64,000 nucleotides of DNA from Azolla caroliniana (taxonomy: Eukaryota > Polypodiophyta): the NCBI GenBank assembly GCA_043228905.1, contig JBHGNT010000005.1, forward strand, positions 15,872,001-15,936,000. The letters are read 5' to 3'. Positions within the stretch are counted from its first letter, which is position 1. Each line of letters begins with the position of its first letter. Below the pieces are notes generated by a model, which did no database searches, was not told where the DNA came from, and was given only the letters and a program-made list of their open reading frames with translations. Shown here one piece after another: positions 63,001 through 64,000 of this stretch. A program made the position numbers and the translations under genes.

Positions 63001-64000
63001 GGAAGTTCGACTCCTTCATGACCGATCAAGGGTACCACAAGACGCAGGCCGATCACTGCGTGTTTGTGAAGAAGTTCGAAGGAGGGGACTTCCTGATACT
63101 CCTCCTGTACGTGGATGACATGTTGATCGTCGGACGAGACCAAGGAAAAATACGGATGCTGAAGAAGGCTCTCAACCGGACCTTCTCAATGAAGGACTTG
63201 GGTCCGGCAAGACAGATGTTGGGGATGCACATCATTCGGGACCGGTCAGTGAAGCAACTATGGCTGTCACAGGAGAAGTATGTGACAAAGGTGCTTCACC
63301 GGTTCAACATGTCAGATGCAAAACTGGTCGGATCGACACTTCCGGCAAACTGCAAGTTGTCCGGCAAGCAAAGCCCGAAGACAAAAGGAGAGAAGGCAGA
63401 TATGATGAAGATTCCATATGCCTCTGCCGTCGGGAGCTTGATGTACGCAATGGTTTGTACCCGACCGGACATTGGATACGCAGTCAGAGTGGTGAGCCGG
63501 TTCATGAGTAATCCCGGCAAGGAGCATTGGAACGCGGTCAAGTGGATACTCCGGTATTTGAAGGGCACTTCAAATATGTGTCTCCGATTCGGCACCGGAA
63601 AACCTCAACTGGACGGTTTCACCGATTCGGACATGTCGGCTGATGTGGATACCAGCCGGTCTACATCCGGGTATGTGATGACATATGCAGGGGGAGCTGT
63701 CTCGTGGCAGTCGAGGCTGCAGAAGACGGTTGCATTGTCAACCATAGAGGCGGAGTACATGGCGGCTGTGGAAGCCGGCAAGGAAATATTATGGATGAAG
63801 GACTTCATGGGGGAGCTCGGTATCCGGCAAGAGGAATACCGACTCTACTGCGACAGTGAAAGTGCCATCCACCTTACTAAGAATGCGGCCTACCATTCCC
63901 GGACAAAGCATATCCAGCGGAGGTATCACTGGATCCGGGAAAGGGTAGATGACCAGGAGTTCACATTGGCGAAGATCCACACGGCCGAGAACGGGTCAGA
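60024..64000 (+). CDS. Copia A' gag-pol polyprotein, open to the window edge
   Basis: Ty1/copia single polyprotein, partial at its 3' end (1325 codons in the window). Start MDESFGGMFKLTG lies 16 bases after the PBS. Domains: gag with zinc knuckle CFYCGKPGHFQKNC (from residue 232), protease VDSGAS (Asp314), integrase zinc motif from His442 (HKRLCHMSEKG, CTDCLAGK), integrase catalytic Asp503, Asp565 and Glu600 (35-residue D-E spacing), RT YVDD (Asp1031/Asp1032) and RNase H Asp1201 (TDSDMSAD). I found no internal stop, unlike its relative A. It lies within copia F. The remaining RNase H end and the 3' LTR fall outside the window, so full integrity is not proved. Confidence 0.93.
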   Translation, partial: MDESFGGMFKLTGSNYSVWKSKMRDMVVVKDLWLPVQFGDKRPDKIDAAIWEVMHMKTTAYIRCFIDMSLYNNFNEESKAHELWEKIGTMFQNKNAVNQASVFWKLVRLRYQDGSSMAEHMNAFQGLIHQATSLEVPLADEVLALLLLGSLPDSWETLVVTLGNAGPEGKRLSLARVKSSLLDEEARRKDKDTSSDSKALLTESERGRHRNRSPQNWEKSGTRSKSRGRPTCFYCGKPGHFQKNCRHFRKDKETDGTDSKQTPNRNGTDRNGKDRRGPDRKGTTAIAASEEELMLITEESEINHAGDEMTWVVDSGASFHLTPDQKCFSSYSTGDHGCVRMGNEGTCRIVGIGDVWLTTPTGCKLLLKDVRHVPEVLLNLISAGRLDDEGYTGSIRNGVMKFSKGSLIVARARKVNTLYLMNTRLCPEEVNVASDTAGELWHKRLCHMSEKGMKRLADDNLIPVKNVHLEKCTDCLAGKQNRTSFRPRPPMRRNAPLELVHTDVCQVDTKSHAGAQYFVTFIDDHSRKLWATPLKTKDQVLSVFKELHARVERETGQKLKAVRADNGGEYRGQFEEYCRSKGIRLEFTVPKTPELNGLAERMNRTIMETVRSMLAHAKLPKKFWAEALSTTTYVINRSPSVPLDGDTPQRVWTGKEVSYRHLRVFGCLAYVHVAKDRRGKLDPKTRPCIFLGYGDDEFGYQVWDPVDKKVFRSRDIIFMEDKMLADWESEKKIMNSESTGKDRLYNEQTQPARDRLALEEPAGYGEDTEPAEEEVEEAETGTGQDPESDSDEEQMEEPITEARRRRYPLRERRAPRRFPDAEHVLLTDEGEPESFKEAKVDTHSRKWSSAMQDEMDSLHENHTYELVELPKGKRALRNKWVFKLKPGDAGNPPRYKARIVVKGFQQKKGVDFDEIFGPVVKMTSIRTVLSIAASMDLEVEQLDVKTTFLHGDLEEEIYMQQLEGFVEKGKEHLVCRLKKSLYGLKQAPRQWYRKFDSFMTDQGYHKTQADHCVFVKKFEGGDFLILLLYVDDMLIVGRDQGKIRMLKKALNRTFSMKDLGPARQMLGMHIIRDRSVKQLWLSQEKYVTKVLHRFNMSDAKLVGSTLPANCKLSGKQSPKTKGEKADMMKIPYASAVGSLMYAMVCTRPDIGYAVRVVSRFMSNPGKEHWNAVKWILRYLKGTSNMCLRFGTGKPQLDGFTDSDMSADVDTSRSTSGYVMTYAGGAVSWQSRLQKTVALSTIEAEYMAAVEAGKEILWMKDFMGELGIRQEEYRLYCDSESAIHLTKNAAYHSRTKHIQRRYHWIRERVDDQEFTLAKIHTAENGS

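Overview
The window is nuclear DNA from a vascular plant with a large, retrotransposon-rich genome, most likely an angiosperm. The evidence is a plant metal tolerance protein gene with ten GT-AG exons, a germin-like sequence, plant-type Ty1/copia and Ty3/gypsy elements primed by initiator tRNA-Met, a plant L1-type LINE and a hAT-type MITE. The species cannot be named from the sequence. There are no operons, rRNA genes or CRISPR arrays. One host gene appears intact, MTP5/MTPC2-like (20757-35768). Almost everything else is mobile DNA, much of it nested. Letters A to N below name elements within this window only. | Layout. 1-2204: an LTR of copia family A (A'', minus strand, cut by the window edge) abuts the 3' end of copia E (plus strand, RNase H, charged tail, 3' LTR). 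2205-14293: a nest in which old copia C (minus) holds internally deleted copia B (minus; duplication aatag), which holds copia A (plus; duplication aagct), which carries a germin-like pseudogene (7258-7971, minus) in place of part of its gag-protease junction. 14485-15394: an LTR-like unit split by a 5'-truncated LINE copy. 15808-16338: a hAT-type MITE with a perfect 8-bp duplication. 16347-20191: tandem repeats and a decayed MULE-like transposase with a SWIM finger and a C-terminal zinc ribbon. | 20757-35768: the MTP5-like zinc transporter gene. Its seventh intron is 11.1 kb and holds a decayed minus-strand gypsy (L) with a clean solo LTR inside it, plus a decayed plus-strand copia (K). All splice sites and the reading frame remain intact, giving 555 residues. 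| 36950-51599: LINE debris and a second nest. L1-type LINE G (plus) is split by chromodomain gypsy H (42116-49856; duplication atctc). The 3' LTR of H is split by LINE I, which keeps one continuous reading frame of about 1058 codons. The H LTRs carry dense heat-shock-element arrays just upstream of a TATA box, so the 3' LTR is a candidate heat-responsive promoter facing the LINE I frame. | 51600-64000: gypsy J (LTR, gag, protease, RT, start of integrase) is interrupted by copia F (minus), which is interrupted by copia A' (plus). A' has an open gag-pol frame from 60024 to the window edge and all the catalytic motifs checked, so it may be young or active. | Main points of interest: the heat-shock arrays and promoter-like position over LINE I, the germin-like sequence inside copia A, the nested chronology fixed by exact target-site duplications, and the unusual RT signatures of gypsy H and LINE I.
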